A DNA stretch of 44,382 nt, from NCBI GenBank assembly GCA_030949565.1, contig JAUZSK010000088.1:1-44382 (forward strand), given 5' to 3'. Numbering within the stretch: position 1 is the stretch's first letter; every line of letters begins with the position of its first letter. The notes under the pieces are model-generated. The model was not told the origin of the DNA, ran no database searches, and saw only the letters and a program-made list of their open reading frames with translations. The stretch is from Enterobacterales bacterium (GTDB lineage Bacteria; Pseudomonadota; Gammaproteobacteria; Enterobacterales; Kangiellaceae). Shown piece after piece: positions 9,602 to 19,841 of the stretch. The position numbers and the translations under genes are program-made.

Positions 9602-10803
9602 CAGGGCAAGATCGTACTTTATTGAACTTTTAGGTAAATTGGTGATCAGATCAGTATCAACCACGAGGAGATACTGCTATGACATTTATAGACCATTTTA
9701 CTTCAATAGAAGATCCACGAACGAATATTAACGTTAAACATGACCTTTTAGATGTGCTATTTTTAACGGTAAGTGCTGTATTATCAGGTGCAGAAGGCTG
9801 GAAGGACATTAAAGAGTTTGGCGATAACAAGCTCGATTGGCTAAGACAATATAGAGACTTTAAAAACGGAATACCGGTCGATGACACCATTGCTCGGATC
9901 ATAAGGGCAATCGAGCCTGCACAATTAAACCAGGCATTTATTAATTGGGTTAATGAAGTGAGGGTCGATAAGGGGCAAGAACAAATAGCGCTTGATGGAA
10001 AAACATTACGCCGTTCATTTGATGGAGATAGGCAAACCGCATTACACAGTATTACCGCTTGGAGTCGCTCACAAGGATTGGTTCTTGCTCAATTAAAATC
10101 GACGGGTAAAAAAATGAAAATGCTTCGGTTATTGACATGCTCAATGTGCTGAATATCAAAGGTGCGTTGATAAGCGCCGATGCGATGAATACACAGAAAA
10201 AAATCGTCAATACTATTGTTGAAAAGAAAGCGGACTATGTGCTTTGTGTCAAATTGAACCATAAGAAATTACGTCATGAAATTGCCGGTTATTTCCATAA
10301 AATCAAAAGAGAAACACCTGAGTTTATTGAAGAGTTTGAGGAAGTTGATAGTGGTCATGGTCGCATTGAAGTTAGGAAATATAGGCAACTCAGAGTGAAT
10401 GAATGGATTAGTGAGGCGAGTAATTGGTCCAATATTCAAACGGTTATTGAGGTTGAGCGAGAGCGACATTTTAAAGGTGAAGTGGTGCAGCAAGAAACCT
10501 TGTATTACATTAGTTCTTTGGCGCCGGATGTGGAAAGAATAGGTAAAGCCATTCGCAGTCATTGGGGAGTGGAAAGCACCCATTGGATCCTTGATGTGAC
10601 GTTTAAAGAAGATGACTGTCGGATCCGAAATGGTGACGGAGCTGAAAATGTTGCTGTTATCCGACGATTTGCTTTGAACTTAACGAAACTACACCCTCAA
10701 AAAAATAGTATGAGAGGTAAATTGAAGCAGGCAGGATGGAGTGATAAATTTCGCTCTGAACTAATTTTTGGTCAAAATTAGTACAAAGTATGCGGTTGCC
10801 CTG
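9602..10803 (+). mobile_element. ISAs1-family insertion sequence
   Basis: The element is bounded by CAGGGCAA at 9602-9609 and its reverse complement TTGCCCTG at 10796-10803. The inverted similarity continues imperfectly inward (TACTTT shared). The total length of ~1.2 kb and one ISAs1-type transposase fit the family. The flanks do not show an obvious 8-10 bp target duplication, which suggests an old insertion or a rearranged flank. Confidence 0.75.
9679..10781 (+). pseudogene. ISAs1-family transposase, one frameshift at an A7 run
   Basis: The joined product is ~367 residues, the normal size for ISAs1/H-repeat transposases. It begins with the family's DPRTNINVKHDLLDVLFLT block, then has IALDGKTLRRSF with the first catalytic Asp, ISADAMNTQ with the second, and HWGVESTHWILDVTFKEDDCRIRNG carrying the catalytic Glu. 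At 10110-10117 the frame breaks in a run of seven A. Eight A would give a continuous NENASVIDMLNVLN. A sequencing error, real inactivation, or transcriptional slippage on the A run are all possible; slippage is not known as a rule for this family. The start ATG at 9679 has a GAGGAG ribosome site. Confidence 0.85.
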
Positions 10804-10855
10804 CACTAAAGGAAGGCTTCTGAATATTATTTAAAATAAAATTGAACTTTTTATG

Positions 10856-12243
10856 AATCCAGCGATCTGATCAAAATAGATACTCATATTTAGGCTGGTT
10901 TATTCGTGAAATCCTCATTAAAACAAAAAAAGCATCTCAATTTCACCGCTCTTAGGCAAGTGATGGCCTCTCATTTTAACGCTATCTCTGATCCTCGAAA
11001 AAAGGGAAGTTGCTATTACAGTCAGAAAGATGTTCTTATGAGTGCTTTTTCGTGCATGTATTTTCAAGAGCCTTCTTTACTTAAATTTCAGCAACAGATG
11101 GAAGATCAGCAAGGCAATAATAATTGCCGCTCCTTATTTGGTATTGAAAATATACCTCAAAGTTCTCAACTTCGAGACGTGCTAGATAACATCCCAAGTG
11201 ACGCTATGGCACCCATTTTCAAAGATTTCTTCAGCCGTTTAAGACGCCATAAACATCTGGAAGGCTATGCCATTTTACCAAACGTTTTAATGTGCAGTAT
11301 TGATGGAACTCAATACTATAGTTCAAAGAAAATAAGTTGCGAACACTGCTTGCATAAAGAACATAAGACAGGTGAAAAACCTATAGCCATGCTGTTTTAC
11401 AGGGAGCCATTATGCATCCTGATAAAAACAAGTTATTCCTGTTATGCCTGAAGCGATCCAAAATACAGATGGAAGTAAAAAACAAGATTGTGAAACAAAT
11501 GCCGCTAAACGCTTTATAGATAGACTCAAAGCAACCCACCCGCGTCAAAAAGTTCTTGATCTGTGGTGACGGTTTAATGTCTCATCAACCACTCATTGAA
11601 AAAGTGCTCGATAACAACATGCACTATATTTTCGTGTGTAAACCTGGCGATCATCAATATCTTTTGAATGGTTAAACGACTTCCCTGAATTGCCTTGCTT
11701 GGAAATAAAAGATACAAAAGGTCGCACTCATCAGTATCGTTGGAAAAATAAAGTTCCCTTACACGGTCAAGAGGACGCTGTAGAGGTTAATTATTTTGAA
11801 TATAAAATCATTAACGAGAAAGGAAAAGTGACCTCAACAAATAGCTGGGTGACAGACGTAAAAATAAACAAAAAAAATATTATTAAAATGGCTAAGGCTG
11901 GTCGATGCCGGTGGAAAATAGAAAATGAATGCTTCAATACCTTGAAGAACCAAGGCTATTGTATAGAGCATAATTATGGCCATGGTAAACACTATTTGAA
12001 TTACAATTTGTATCTGATCACTTTGCTAGCATTTTACTTTCATCAAATATTTGAATTGACGGATAAGGTTTATCAAGGTTGCCGCAAAAAATTTGGCTCA
12101 AAACGCCACTTATGGGAAAAGCTGAGAGGAGCAATCTATTTTTTCATTTTTAGCTCGTGGGAAACGCTCTTAACTTATTTATTAGAAGAGCAAGAAGATA
12201 TCAAGATCGGTTTTAAAAGTTCGTAGAAAGTCTGGTCTGGATT
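10856..12243 (+). mobile_element. Second insertion sequence (IS4-like DDE type), ends tentative
   Basis: A DDE transposase gene fills this segment. A weak inverted repeat starting AATCCAG faces inward at 10856 (plus) and from 12243 (minus). Agreement beyond the first seven bases is poor, so the ends are tentative. The element lies only ~50 bp after the ISAs1 element, giving a tandem IS block. Confidence 0.5.
10906..12226 (+). pseudogene. IS4-like transposase, several frameshifts
   Basis: A GTG at 10906 opens a protein with DPRKKGSCYYSQKDVLMSAF, SSQLRDVLDNI and SIDGTQYYSSKKISCEHCLH (first catalytic Asp). The middle part, 11420-11680, is open only when frames are switched (VIPVMPEAIQNTDGSKKQD, then ICGDGLMSHQPLIEKVLDNN with the second Asp). 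The end, from 11690, reads on to GRCRWKIENECFNTLKNQGY (catalytic Glu in WKIENE) and stops at 12226. Breaks near 11415-11440, 11550 (AAAAAG) and 11665 (TTTT) are single-base indels. The joined protein of ~440 residues looks complete. I cannot name the IS family with confidence. Confidence 0.7.
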
Positions 12244-12508
12244 ATTTGCACGTGATTGTGTAGCTAGATCCCTACCTGTAACTAAAGCATTAAGGGGGCA
12301 AAAAATCAAATAATGAGTCCTTGACTATAAAAAATACTGAAATATCACATTTTGCTTAGAATATTCTAATTCACCGAGAATTGCTGATGTTTGTAGCGTT
12401 GGATCGGGCTCTATTGGTGTTTCAGAGGCCGACAAATCAGACTATTTGGCTATTTTGTCGCAAAATAGGGTAAAATCGCTGCTTTCTGGCAAAAATAATG
12501 AGAAGAAT

Positions 12509-13919
12509 ATGAATTTGACCAATGATGGCGGCTTGTTTAAAGGCTTCCCGAAAGTATTTTGGATCGCTAATAGCGTTGAGCTTCTCGAAAGAGCGGCTTA
12601 TTACGGCGTGTTTATCGTCATTACGCTCTACCTGTCCCGAATCTTAGGTTTTAGTGATGTTCAAGCCGCATGGCTTTCGGGTATGTTTTCTGCGGGTCTC
12701 TATTTTCTACCAACTTTTACCGGTGCTATTGCCGATAAAATCGGTTTTAGGAAGTCACTCTTACTCGCTTTCTGCTTTGCTAACGCTTGGATATGCTAGT
12801 TTAGCTATTTTTCCGAGTATGCTACAAGCCAATGGTCTAGTTGAATATGCGAGAGAGGTGAAATTTACCGGTTTATTGCAAAGCGATATCGTGTGGGCAA
12901 TTGTACCGATTATGGTGGTGATCATGATTGGTGGATCTTTTATCAAAGCGGTTATTACTGCGACGGTGGCGAAATCGACTACTGCAGAAACTCGCGCTAA
13001 GGGCTTTTCGATTTTCTATATGATGGTCAATATCGGCGCATTTTCTGGTAAAACCATTGTTAAACCTTTGCGAGAGTCGATGGGCGACTTGGGTTTAATT
13101 AATCTTAATTATTTTGCTGCTAGTATGACTGCAATCGCTTTTATCGCTATTTATTTATTTTTCACGCAGGCAAAAAGTGATGAACAGGGCAAAAGCATTA
13201 GCGAAATTTTGCAAGCACTAAAAAAAGTATTATCCAACGGTCGATTAGTGTCCTTAACCCTGATAATTTCCGGGTTCTGGATGGTACAGCAGCAACTTTA
13301 TGCCACCATGCCTAAATATGTTCTGCGAATGGCTGGCGAGTCATCTTCACCTTCTTGGTATGCCAACGTCAACCCCTTTGTGGTGGCGCTAACAGTCGGG
13401 ATGGTCACAGTGATGATGCATAAAAAAAGTGCCTTATTTTCCATGACGGTTGGAATGTTTATTATGCCATTTTCTGCATTGTTAATGGCCGGTGGAAATC
13501 TTCTTGAAGGTAATGTTGATCTGGGTTTTATGCAAATGCATCCGATAGCCTTTATGATGATTTTGGGGATTGTGTTCCAAGGACTTGCTGAATCATTTAT
13601 TTCACCAAGGTTTTTAGAATTCTTCTCACATCAAGCACCTAAAGGTGAAGAAGGATTGTATTTAGGCTTTTCGCATTTACATTCCTTTGTCAGCTCGATT
13701 ATAGGTTTTGGGATTTCGGGTTATTTGCTTAGTGCCTACTGTCCCGATCCCCGATTATTTGATACACATGAAGCCTGGCAAGCCGCGTCTAGTCATGCCC
13801 ATTATATCTGGTATGTTTTCGCGGGAATTGCAACAGTTTCTGCTATTTCACTAGTGATTTATGGCTATGTGATCAACAAAATAGATAACTATTCAGCGAG
13901 TATACAAAAAACACCGTAA
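12509..13919 (+). pseudogene. POT/PTR2-family peptide:proton symporter, one frameshift
   Basis: The N-terminus has FWIANSVELLERAAYYGVF, matching the ELxERxxYYG signature of proton-coupled oligopeptide transporters in the major facilitator superfamily. The joined protein is ~470 residues with about 12 membrane segments. The frame breaks near 12770; removing one T from the TTT there gives a continuous LLLASALLTLGYASLAIF. I choose the ATG at 12509 (AGAAG ribosome site) over an upstream TTG at 12446. The last 11 codons and the stop lie inside the 150-bp repeat that begins at 13886, so insertion of that repeat has rewritten the C-terminus. It probably imports di- or tripeptides. Confidence 0.85.
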
Positions 13920-14035
13920 CGGTTCAGGTTGACTCAAAAATCAGCCAGTTTGAGGCAGGAAATGTGAACATACTCGTTTATGTGTCCATTTCCGAACGAA
14001 GAAATGGATGGTTTTTGAGGTAAGCTGAATAGTTA
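13886..14035 (+). repeat. ~150-bp MITE-like repeat, copy A
   Basis: This segment is bounded by TAACTATTCAGC at 13886 and its inverse GCTGAATAGTTA ending at 14035. It is ~95% identical (about 8 differences by eye) to the reverse complement of 25340-25491. It contains internal hairpins: CCATTTC/GAAATGG, and CTCAAA/TTTGAG around AATCAGCCAG. It carries no transposase, so it looks like a non-autonomous element. It supplies the stop codon of the peptide transporter gene. Confidence 0.8.
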
Positions 14036-14097
14036 CTAAAATAGATTCAAAAAATCTGAATGCTTAGTGTCAGTTATAGTAAGGAGTTAACACGATT

Positions 14098-14944
14098 ATG
14101 AGTTTTACCGGCACCGATAAATACATTGCTACCGACGATCTACAAATGGCTGTGAACGCGGCCAAAACGCTTGAGCGACCTTTGTTAATCAAGGGCGAAC
14201 CGGGCACGGGCAAGACCATGCTGGCTGAAGAAGTGGCTGCGGCCTTAGAAATGCCGTTGATTCAATGGCATATTAAATCCACCACAAAAGCGCATCAAGG
14301 CCTGTATGAATATGATGCTGTGTCACGCTTAAGAGATTCACAACTAGGTGACGACAAGGTGCACGATATCGCTAATTACATTAAAAAAGGCAAGTTATGG
14401 GAAGCCTTTAGCAGTCAGAAACAATCGGTTTTATTAATCGATGAAATTGATAAGGCGGATATTGAATTTCCTAATGATCTGTTACAAGAGTTAGACAAAA
14501 TGGAATTTTTTGTTTATGAAACAGGAGAAACCATCAAGGCTAAAACTCGCCCAATCATCATTATTACCAGTAACAATGAAAAAGAACTACCGGATGCTTT
14601 TTTAAGGCGTTGTTTTTTTCATTATATTAGTTTTCCCCGATCGTGAAACCATGCGGCAGATCATCGCGGTACATCATCCAAAAATAAAGCAGAAACTATT
14701 ACAAGAAGCGATGGATGTGTTTTTTCAAATCCGAGAAGTGCCGGGATTAAAGAAAAAACCTTCGACCTCTGAATTAATTGATTGGTTAAAACTATTGCTA
14801 GCTGACGATATTCCGGATGAGATCTTATCCAATAAAGATCCGAGCAAAGCCATTCCTCCGCTTTATGGCGCACTGCTTAAAAACGAGCAGGATGTGCATT
14901 TATTAGAAAAATTGGCCTTCATGATTCGCCGTGAAAACCGTTAA
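14098..14944 (+). pseudogene. MoxR/CoxD-type AAA+ ATPase, one frameshift
   Basis: The joined product is ~281 residues. Walker A GEPGTGKTML is near residue 36, Walker B SVLLIDEIDKAD near residue 110, and sensor 1 IIIITSNNEKELPDAF follows, with the arginine finger FLRRCFFH. The frame breaks at about 14632-14640, where CCCC should be CCC to give FPDRETMRQII. MoxR ATPases act as chaperones that load cofactors or remodel protein complexes with a VWA partner, and that partner gene follows 28 bp downstream. The start ATG at 14098 has a strong AAGGAG site. The organism probably makes a functional protein. Confidence 0.85.
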
Positions 14945-14972
14945 CTTCGAATATTGTTTGATAACTATCTAA

Positions 14973-16145
14973 ATGCTAATTAATTTCTTTTATCTGTTAA
15001 AAAAATCAGGGCTTCCGGTTTCGATTAAGGAGCTTTTAGTGCTACTCGAAGCATTGGAAAAGCGCCTGATTTTTTGCAGTATGGATGATTTCTATCGCCT
15101 TGCACGGCTTTGTTTGGTTAAAGATGAAAAATATTTTGACCGATATGATCGCGCCTTTAGTGCCTATTTTAATGAGCTGCAAAACTTTGAAGATCTTTTG
15201 ACCTCAATCATTCCCGAAGACTGGCTGCGTTCGGAATTTATGAAAAATTTAACGCAGCAAGAAAAAGATGAAATTGAATCGCTCGGTGGGCTGGAGAAAT
15301 TGTTAAAAGCGTTTAAGCAGCGGCTCGAACAACAAAAAGAGCGCCATGCCGGTGGCAATAAATGGATTGGAACTGGCGGCACCTCACCCTTTGGGCATAG
15401 TGGCTATCACCCCGAAGGCATTCGAGTCGGTGGTCAAAGTCGCAATAAGAGCGCAGTCAAAGTTTGGGAAAAACGCCAATACAGAGATTTAGATGATTCT
15501 CTAGAGTTGGGAACACGCAATCTAAAAGTCGCGCTAAGAAAACTCAGAAAATTTGCCCGAAGCGGTGCTGAAGAAGAGCTGGATCTGGATGACACCATTA
15601 ACAGCACCGCTAAAAATGCCGGAATGCTAGATATAAAAATGGTGCCAGAACGGCATAATGCGATCAAGGTTCTGATTTTTTTTGATGTGGGCGGTTCGAT
15701 GGATCCCTATGTCAAAATTTGTGAAGAGCTTTTTTCTGCCTGCAAAACAGAGTTTAAGCATTTGGAGTATTTTTATTTTCACAATTTTATTTATGAAAGT
15801 GTCTGGAAAGATAATATCCGCCGATATGATCAAAGCACAGCGATGGAGGAAATTTTTAGAACCTACAGCAAAGATTACAAGGTTATTTTTGTCGGTGATG
15901 CTTCCATGGCATCCTACGAGATTACCCACAGAGGTGGAAGCGTGGAATATATGAATGATGAAGCCGGTTACATTTGGATGAATCGCCTACGCGAAGTATT
16001 TGAACATGTGGTCTGGCTTAACCCGGTGGATGAGTCCTATTGGGGTTACACGACCAGCATTGGAATGGTCAAAGAGCTGCTGGAAGATAAGATGTATCCG
16101 TTATCGCTCAGTGGGCTTGAGAGGGCGATTAAAGGATTGCAGTAG
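14973..16145 (+). CDS. VWA domain protein, CoxE-like
   Basis: This 390-residue protein is the partner of the MoxR-type ATPase upstream. It has a charged N-terminal region, a glycine-rich linker (GGNKWIGTGGTSPFG near residue 130), and a C-terminal von Willebrand A domain. The MIDAS motif there appears as DVGGSMD near residue 237, close to the DxSxS consensus but with Gly in the second Ser position. Downstream motifs VIFVGDASMASYEI and HVVWLNPV match the CoxE family. MoxR-CoxE pairs usually mature metal enzymes or protein complexes, but no such target gene lies next door. Gene order and the 28-bp gap indicate an operon. Confidence 0.88.
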   Translation: MLINFFYLLKKSGLPVSIKELLVLLEALEKRLIFCSMDDFYRLARLCLVKDEKYFDRYDRAFSAYFNELQNFEDLLTSIIPEDWLRSEFMKNLTQQEKDEIESLGGLEKLLKAFKQRLEQQKERHAGGNKWIGTGGTSPFGHSGYHPEGIRVGGQSRNKSAVKVWEKRQYRDLDDSLELGTRNLKVALRKLRKFARSGAEEELDLDDTINSTAKNAGMLDIKMVPERHNAIKVLIFFDVGGSMDPYVKICEELFSACKTEFKHLEYFYFHNFIYESVWKDNIRRYDQSTAMEEIFRTYSKDYKVIFVGDASMASYEITHRGGSVEYMNDEAGYIWMNRLREVFEHVVWLNPVDESYWGYTTSIGMVKELLEDKMYPLSLSGLERAIKGLQ

Positions 16146-16198
16146 AGATGATAACAAACAACACTTGTATGTTTTTGATATAATGTTGTGTATACTGT

Positions 16199-16250
16199 AA
16201 TATAGAATATAGAATATAGAATATACGAATATCGAATATCGAATATCGAA
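16199..16250. repeat. 7-bp tandem repeat upstream of TA pair
   Basis: Seven near-perfect units follow one another: AATATAG three times, one AATATACG, then AATATCG three times. The tract starts ~77 bp before the antitoxin start, directly after a TATAAT/TATACT region. It may be operator iterons for the ribbon-helix-helix antitoxin or a slippage-prone tract. Confidence 0.7.
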
Positions 16251-16275
16251 ATTTAGCAAAAGGAGTTTAGACAAA

Positions 16276-16518
16276 ATGCGCCTTTCAATTGAAGTCAGCC
16301 AAATACAGCACCAACAATTAAAAGCTGCAGCTGCTCTACAGGGAAAATCGATTAAAAATTATGTGCTTGAAAAAGTGTTACCCAGTGGAGATGAAAAGAA
16401 AGCATTAATTGAATTAGAAGAGTTTTTAAAACCAAGAGTTGAAGCAGTGAAAAATAATGCTTTTTCAAGCGAGTCTGTTGAAGATATCTTTGAGCAAGTA
16501 CGCCGAGAAAATACTTGA
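16276..16518 (+). CDS. RHH-type antitoxin of a type II TA pair
   Basis: This 80-residue protein starts MRLSIEVSQIQHQQLKAAAA, a ribbon-helix-helix pattern (short beta strand, then two helices), and ends with an acidic helical toxin-binding tail. Family members bind their own promoter as dimers and neutralise a RelE/ParE-type toxin. The gene has a clear AAGGAG ribosome site and overlaps the toxin gene by 4 bp. The 7-bp tandem repeats just upstream are candidate operators. Confidence 0.8.
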   Translation: MRLSIEVSQIQHQQLKAAAALQGKSIKNYVLEKVLPSGDEKKALIELEEFLKPRVEAVKNNAFSSESVEDIFEQVRRENT

Positions 16519-16823
16519 TAGAATCCTATATTCTAACTAAGGATGCTGAAAAGGATCTTAGGGGAATTGCGTTCTACACGCTTAAAGAATGGGGTGAATC
16601 AGCATTCCAAAAATACAAAAGCGGTTTAACCAATAAATTCAACCATATTGCTAAGGGCCATATACCTCAGCATCAGTTTTCGGCTGTTTTTCCACAGTTA
16701 TCAGTTACCAAATATCGCTTCCACTATATCTTCTATTTGGAACAAGATCTAAATAAACCGATTGTAATTGGTGTGATCCATGAGAAAAGAAACATTGTTC
16801 AGCAACTAAAAAATCGGCTTTAA
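16515..16823 (+). CDS. RelE/ParE-family toxin
   Basis: This 102-residue protein has the RelE/ParE fold pattern. LTKDAEKDLRGIAFYTLKEW is the N-terminal helix pair, and strands KYRFHYIFYLE and IVIGVIHEKRNIVQQL follow with the conserved basic C-terminus. It starts at TTG, overlapping the antitoxin stop in TTGA, which implies translational coupling. Whether it cleaves ribosome-bound mRNA (RelE) or poisons gyrase (ParE) cannot be decided. An ISNCY-type or IS1634 insertion has landed ~45 bp downstream. Confidence 0.82.
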   Translation: MIESYILTKDAEKDLRGIAFYTLKEWGESAFQKYKSGLTNKFNHIAKGHIPQHQFSAVFPQLSVTKYRFHYIFYLEQDLNKPIVIGVIHEKRNIVQQLKNRL

Positions 16824-16868
16824 AATGTACCCCTTAACCTTCAGCTGTTTATAGATTGTAGTAACCGA

Positions 16869-18637
16869 CATTCCGCACCCAGTTTTAGGAATAAATCTGC
16901 TGATAAATATCTCCTAGGCAGTTAATAATCGTCTGGTGTCTAGGCTGTAAATTAACCACATGTCGTTCGCTATCATCAATGGTCAAGACATGAATTCCCT
17001 GAAAACAAAAGAACACCCAACGAGCGGTGGGGCGTTGGCTGGGCTTCTTCTTCATGTCAGGAAAATACACTTTTTTTGTTTTTAACTCTTCTCTGATCTT
17101 ATGCTCCAATGCCGCATAAATCATCAAGCAGCAAGTCATGATCATTAATAACGCTTCAATTCGCTCTGGCTTTTAGGTAAAGTGATGAGGTTAAAAAGTC
17201 GGGGCTTTTTAAGAAACGAAAGCCTTTTTCAACACTTTGTTGCGATTTGTAAAGGCTCAACATTTTGTTCATAGTGAGTGTTTTTGAGCAGTCATTCGTG
17301 GCAAGAATAAACAGACCTTTTTGGGCGAGTAATGTTGCTCTTTTTGTAAGTCACAAGCCAGATCCCCGCTGATCTGGTAATCTATTCGAATGGGCGTTTG
17401 CTCGCGTTTGGGGCGACCGCTATTTTTATACACATCGATACTGATGATCGCTGAGTTATGAACCGTGATCATGTTTTGTTGTTTTTCCCAGTCGTTTAAC
17501 GCTTTGTTTGCATCGGTGGTGCAGGCAAAACGTTGCTGGCAGAGTTTTTTAAAAGCTTTGATTGATTGCTCGGTGGTTTTTAGTATTTTTTGTCGAGTGT
17601 TTTTGCTCTCGTTTAGTGGCTTGTTCACTGCGAATGAGTAGCCAGCGTTGTTGAACTCCGCCATAATCTGAGTCAAACCATTTGCCGCTGTAGCCTTCGC
17701 TGATCGGTTCGAATGTGGCGGGATCATGTTCGGCAATTAACTGTTTGGCTTGGGTGATCTTTTGTGGCACACGGGTGATAAACAATTGTTTTTGTTGCTC
17801 TAACGATTGAATGGTTTCTGCCACATAAAGGGCTGCGTCTGCAATAAAGTATCGACTTTTCTGAGCGGCTTTTAGGCTTTTAATATGTGATTTAACGATT
17901 TTTTGAAGCCCTCTGCATCATTAACATTACCGCTGGCAGCTTGCATATAAACCGGAATACCCGCTTGATTTTCAGTGATCAAATTGAGCACCACTTGGTT
18001 AAGCTCAGGACGATGATCGCGGCTATAGCCTCGGACAAGTTTGATAGCATTGATCTCTGAGCCGTCGGTATGATATTGACCGTCTACATGTAAGCTAGTG
18101 GAGTCAAGATTAACCCCTCGCAAGGTAAGCCGAGGTAAGTGACGACTTTCTCCGACAATCCCTGATAGAGTTTTGATACACCGGTTTCATAGAGCTGATC
18201 AAGACAACGTCCAAGCGCATCATCATTAATATGCTCAGCCTTGATCCCCTTTCTAATCAACCGCTCAACCGGTTTTTCTGCAAAATATTCGGGATACATA
18301 TGCAGTGTTCGACCAACAAATCCCAAGCCATTTAACAGCATAGAAACGACCAATTCTCCGCAAGAGATATTGCGGTATTCGCTTTGATTAGGATGAGCTT
18401 GATCGAAGAATTGGGCAACCCCTAACTCTTTGCACATACCAGCGACGAGACCTAAATGATCGAGTCCTTTTGTTGAATAAGACGTTGACATAGTGTTTCC
18501 GACGTTCAAAAGAAACAATAGATCAAATCAAGCAGGCTGTGTCAATAACTATTTGATTTAATTGGCATTATATCGCAAATCGAGATCCTTTAAGGGTATT
18601 TTTGATGGGACTTATTCGATTAACTAGGTGCGGAATG
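16869..18637 (-). mobile_element. IS1634-family insertion sequence
   Basis: The ends are inverted repeats: CATTCCGCACCCAGTT at 16869-16884 and, reversed, CATTCCGCACCTAGTT at 18637-18622. That is 15 of 16 matches. The length of ~1.77 kb and the IS1634-type transposase agree with the family. I see no clear target-site duplication (flanks ACCGA and ACAGG). Confidence 0.8.
16885..18491 (-). pseudogene. IS1634-family transposase, multiple frameshifts
   Basis: Five consecutive frame segments read as one IS1634 transposase. GLDHLGLVAGMCKELG and HINDDALGRCLDQLYE come from 18491-18084. LDSTSLHVDG (catalytic Asp) and RGYSRDHRPELNQVVLNL are in 18123-17872. FITRVPQKITQAKQLI follows, then AFKKLCQQRFACTTDANKAL in 17736-17269. 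The end is TARWVFFCFQGIHVLTI near 17000. The part from ~17270 to 17145 that should hold the catalytic Glu (SVERGFRFLK-type) is readable only by frame switching. At least four single-base breaks make this the most damaged gene in the window, so it may be truly dead even if some breaks are errors. Confidence 0.8.
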
Positions 18638-18720
18638 ACAGGTAGTAAAGATTTAGTAGTGAAATTCTTGATTATTCATGCTTTTTGGTCAAGATAGTAA
18701 ATATATTTGGAGGTATTTGT

Positions 18721-18882
18721 ATGGTCCAATGTAGGTTTTTTATTAATCAGGCGGAACTAGCTAAACGCGAGTTAGATGATAAATGGTCAGAGAACTATTT
18801 TGACCTTTTTGGTCAATGGAACGGTGAGGCTCTTAAACGCGCTGTGCAACCGAAGCTTGAATCACAGGATTACGAATGGTAG
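18721..18882 (+). CDS. Small hypothetical protein, 53 residues
   Basis: An ATG at 18721 follows a strong TTGGAGG ribosome site and opens 53 codons, rich in charged and aromatic residues (WSENYFDLFGQWNGEALKRA). There is no signal peptide and no family I recognise. It overlaps the 3' end of the convergent amidotransferase gene by 13 bp. It lies just outside the IS1634 element, so it could be a fragment of a gene cut by the insertion. Real translation is plausible but unproven. Confidence 0.45.
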   Translation: MVQCRFFINQAELAKRELDDKWSENYFDLFGQWNGEALKRAVQPKLESQDYEW

Positions 18883-19609
18883 ATTGCCAGTCCAAGTAGA
18901 AAATCTATTTCCGCACGAAAATCCAACACCCACCGAGTAAACAATTCATTATCACTGGTCTCTGACAAAGAGGCTAAACCCTTCTCAACCCGATTGGCAG
19001 GGATGATATTGCTTCTAAACTGGATCAAATCTTCGGAATAGCTATTTTGCCATTCTGGATGGCCTTGAATACTTAAAAAATGCTGATCCCACTGCAGGAT
19101 AAAGTGAGGGCAAAAGTCGCTGCCCGCTATGATTTCATAATTACCTTTTATTTCACTGACTTGATCTTGATGACTAACTAAAATTTTAAGATCGCCAGTG
19201 CTTTGTTTCATCCATGAGGGTTGCTTTAGCACTTGGTTATGTGACATTCCCACGCCCCAACCTTTTTCTGATCGCGATACCTTTCCACCACGCGCTAGCG
19301 CAATAATTTGATGACCAAAACAGATCCCGATAAGCTTCTTTTTCGCCCGATCCAGTTTTTGCACAAAAGCAATCAACTGCTTGATCCAGTCTTCATCATC
19401 ATAGGCGCTGGATTTGCTGCCACTGGTAACATAAAAATCAAAAGCATCAATATCTTCAGGGTATTGTTGCGCTTGACAGTTAAAACTTTCAAACTCGATG
19501 CGAGTCATCACAGTTGGGCAAACATCTGCTGGATCATTTGATCATACTGACCGTGTTTGGATGCAAGAGGATCGGCTACCTGATCACAAACTAAAATTGC
19601 GGCTTTCAT
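18870..19609 (-). pseudogene. Class I glutamine amidotransferase-like protein, one frameshift
   Basis: The product is a stand-alone class I GATase of ~246 residues (COG0518-like). The nucleophile elbow is IGICFGHQI with the catalytic Cys, and the catalytic His-Glu pair is in IQGHPEWQ. The N-terminal MKAAILVCDQVADPLASKHG (start 19609) is separated from the rest by a one-base break at 19516-19519. CCCC instead of CCC would join them as FAPTVMTRIEF. Such proteins hydrolyse glutamine or gamma-glutamyl bonds. Because a PuuA-like glutamine synthetase lies 6 kb away, a role in gamma-glutamyl hydrolysis is imaginable but not shown. Confidence 0.8.
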
Positions 19610-19611
19610 CT

Positions 19612-19841
19612 GTTGGCGCTCATTTTTGATAAGATGTGTATTAAGCCTTTAGTTTAAAGGATTGTTGCCGATTTTTATATAACCATTTTTGGTAGGTGAA
19701 GTATGTTGACGATATTGCAGCGTTAATCAAATAGGCGCTCAACAATGATAAGATTGATACCGCTTACATTCTTCAATTAATGTGGGTAATACAAGATTTC
19801 ATGATGCAGTTGAGCCTAGTTACTATCATGGCATCCTTTTT
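19612..19841. other. Intergenic 230 bp, no gene seen
   Basis: There is no convincing reading frame. A loose direct repeat (GGCGCTCA-N4/5-TGATAAGAT) occurs near 19616 and 19735. Confidence 0.3.
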
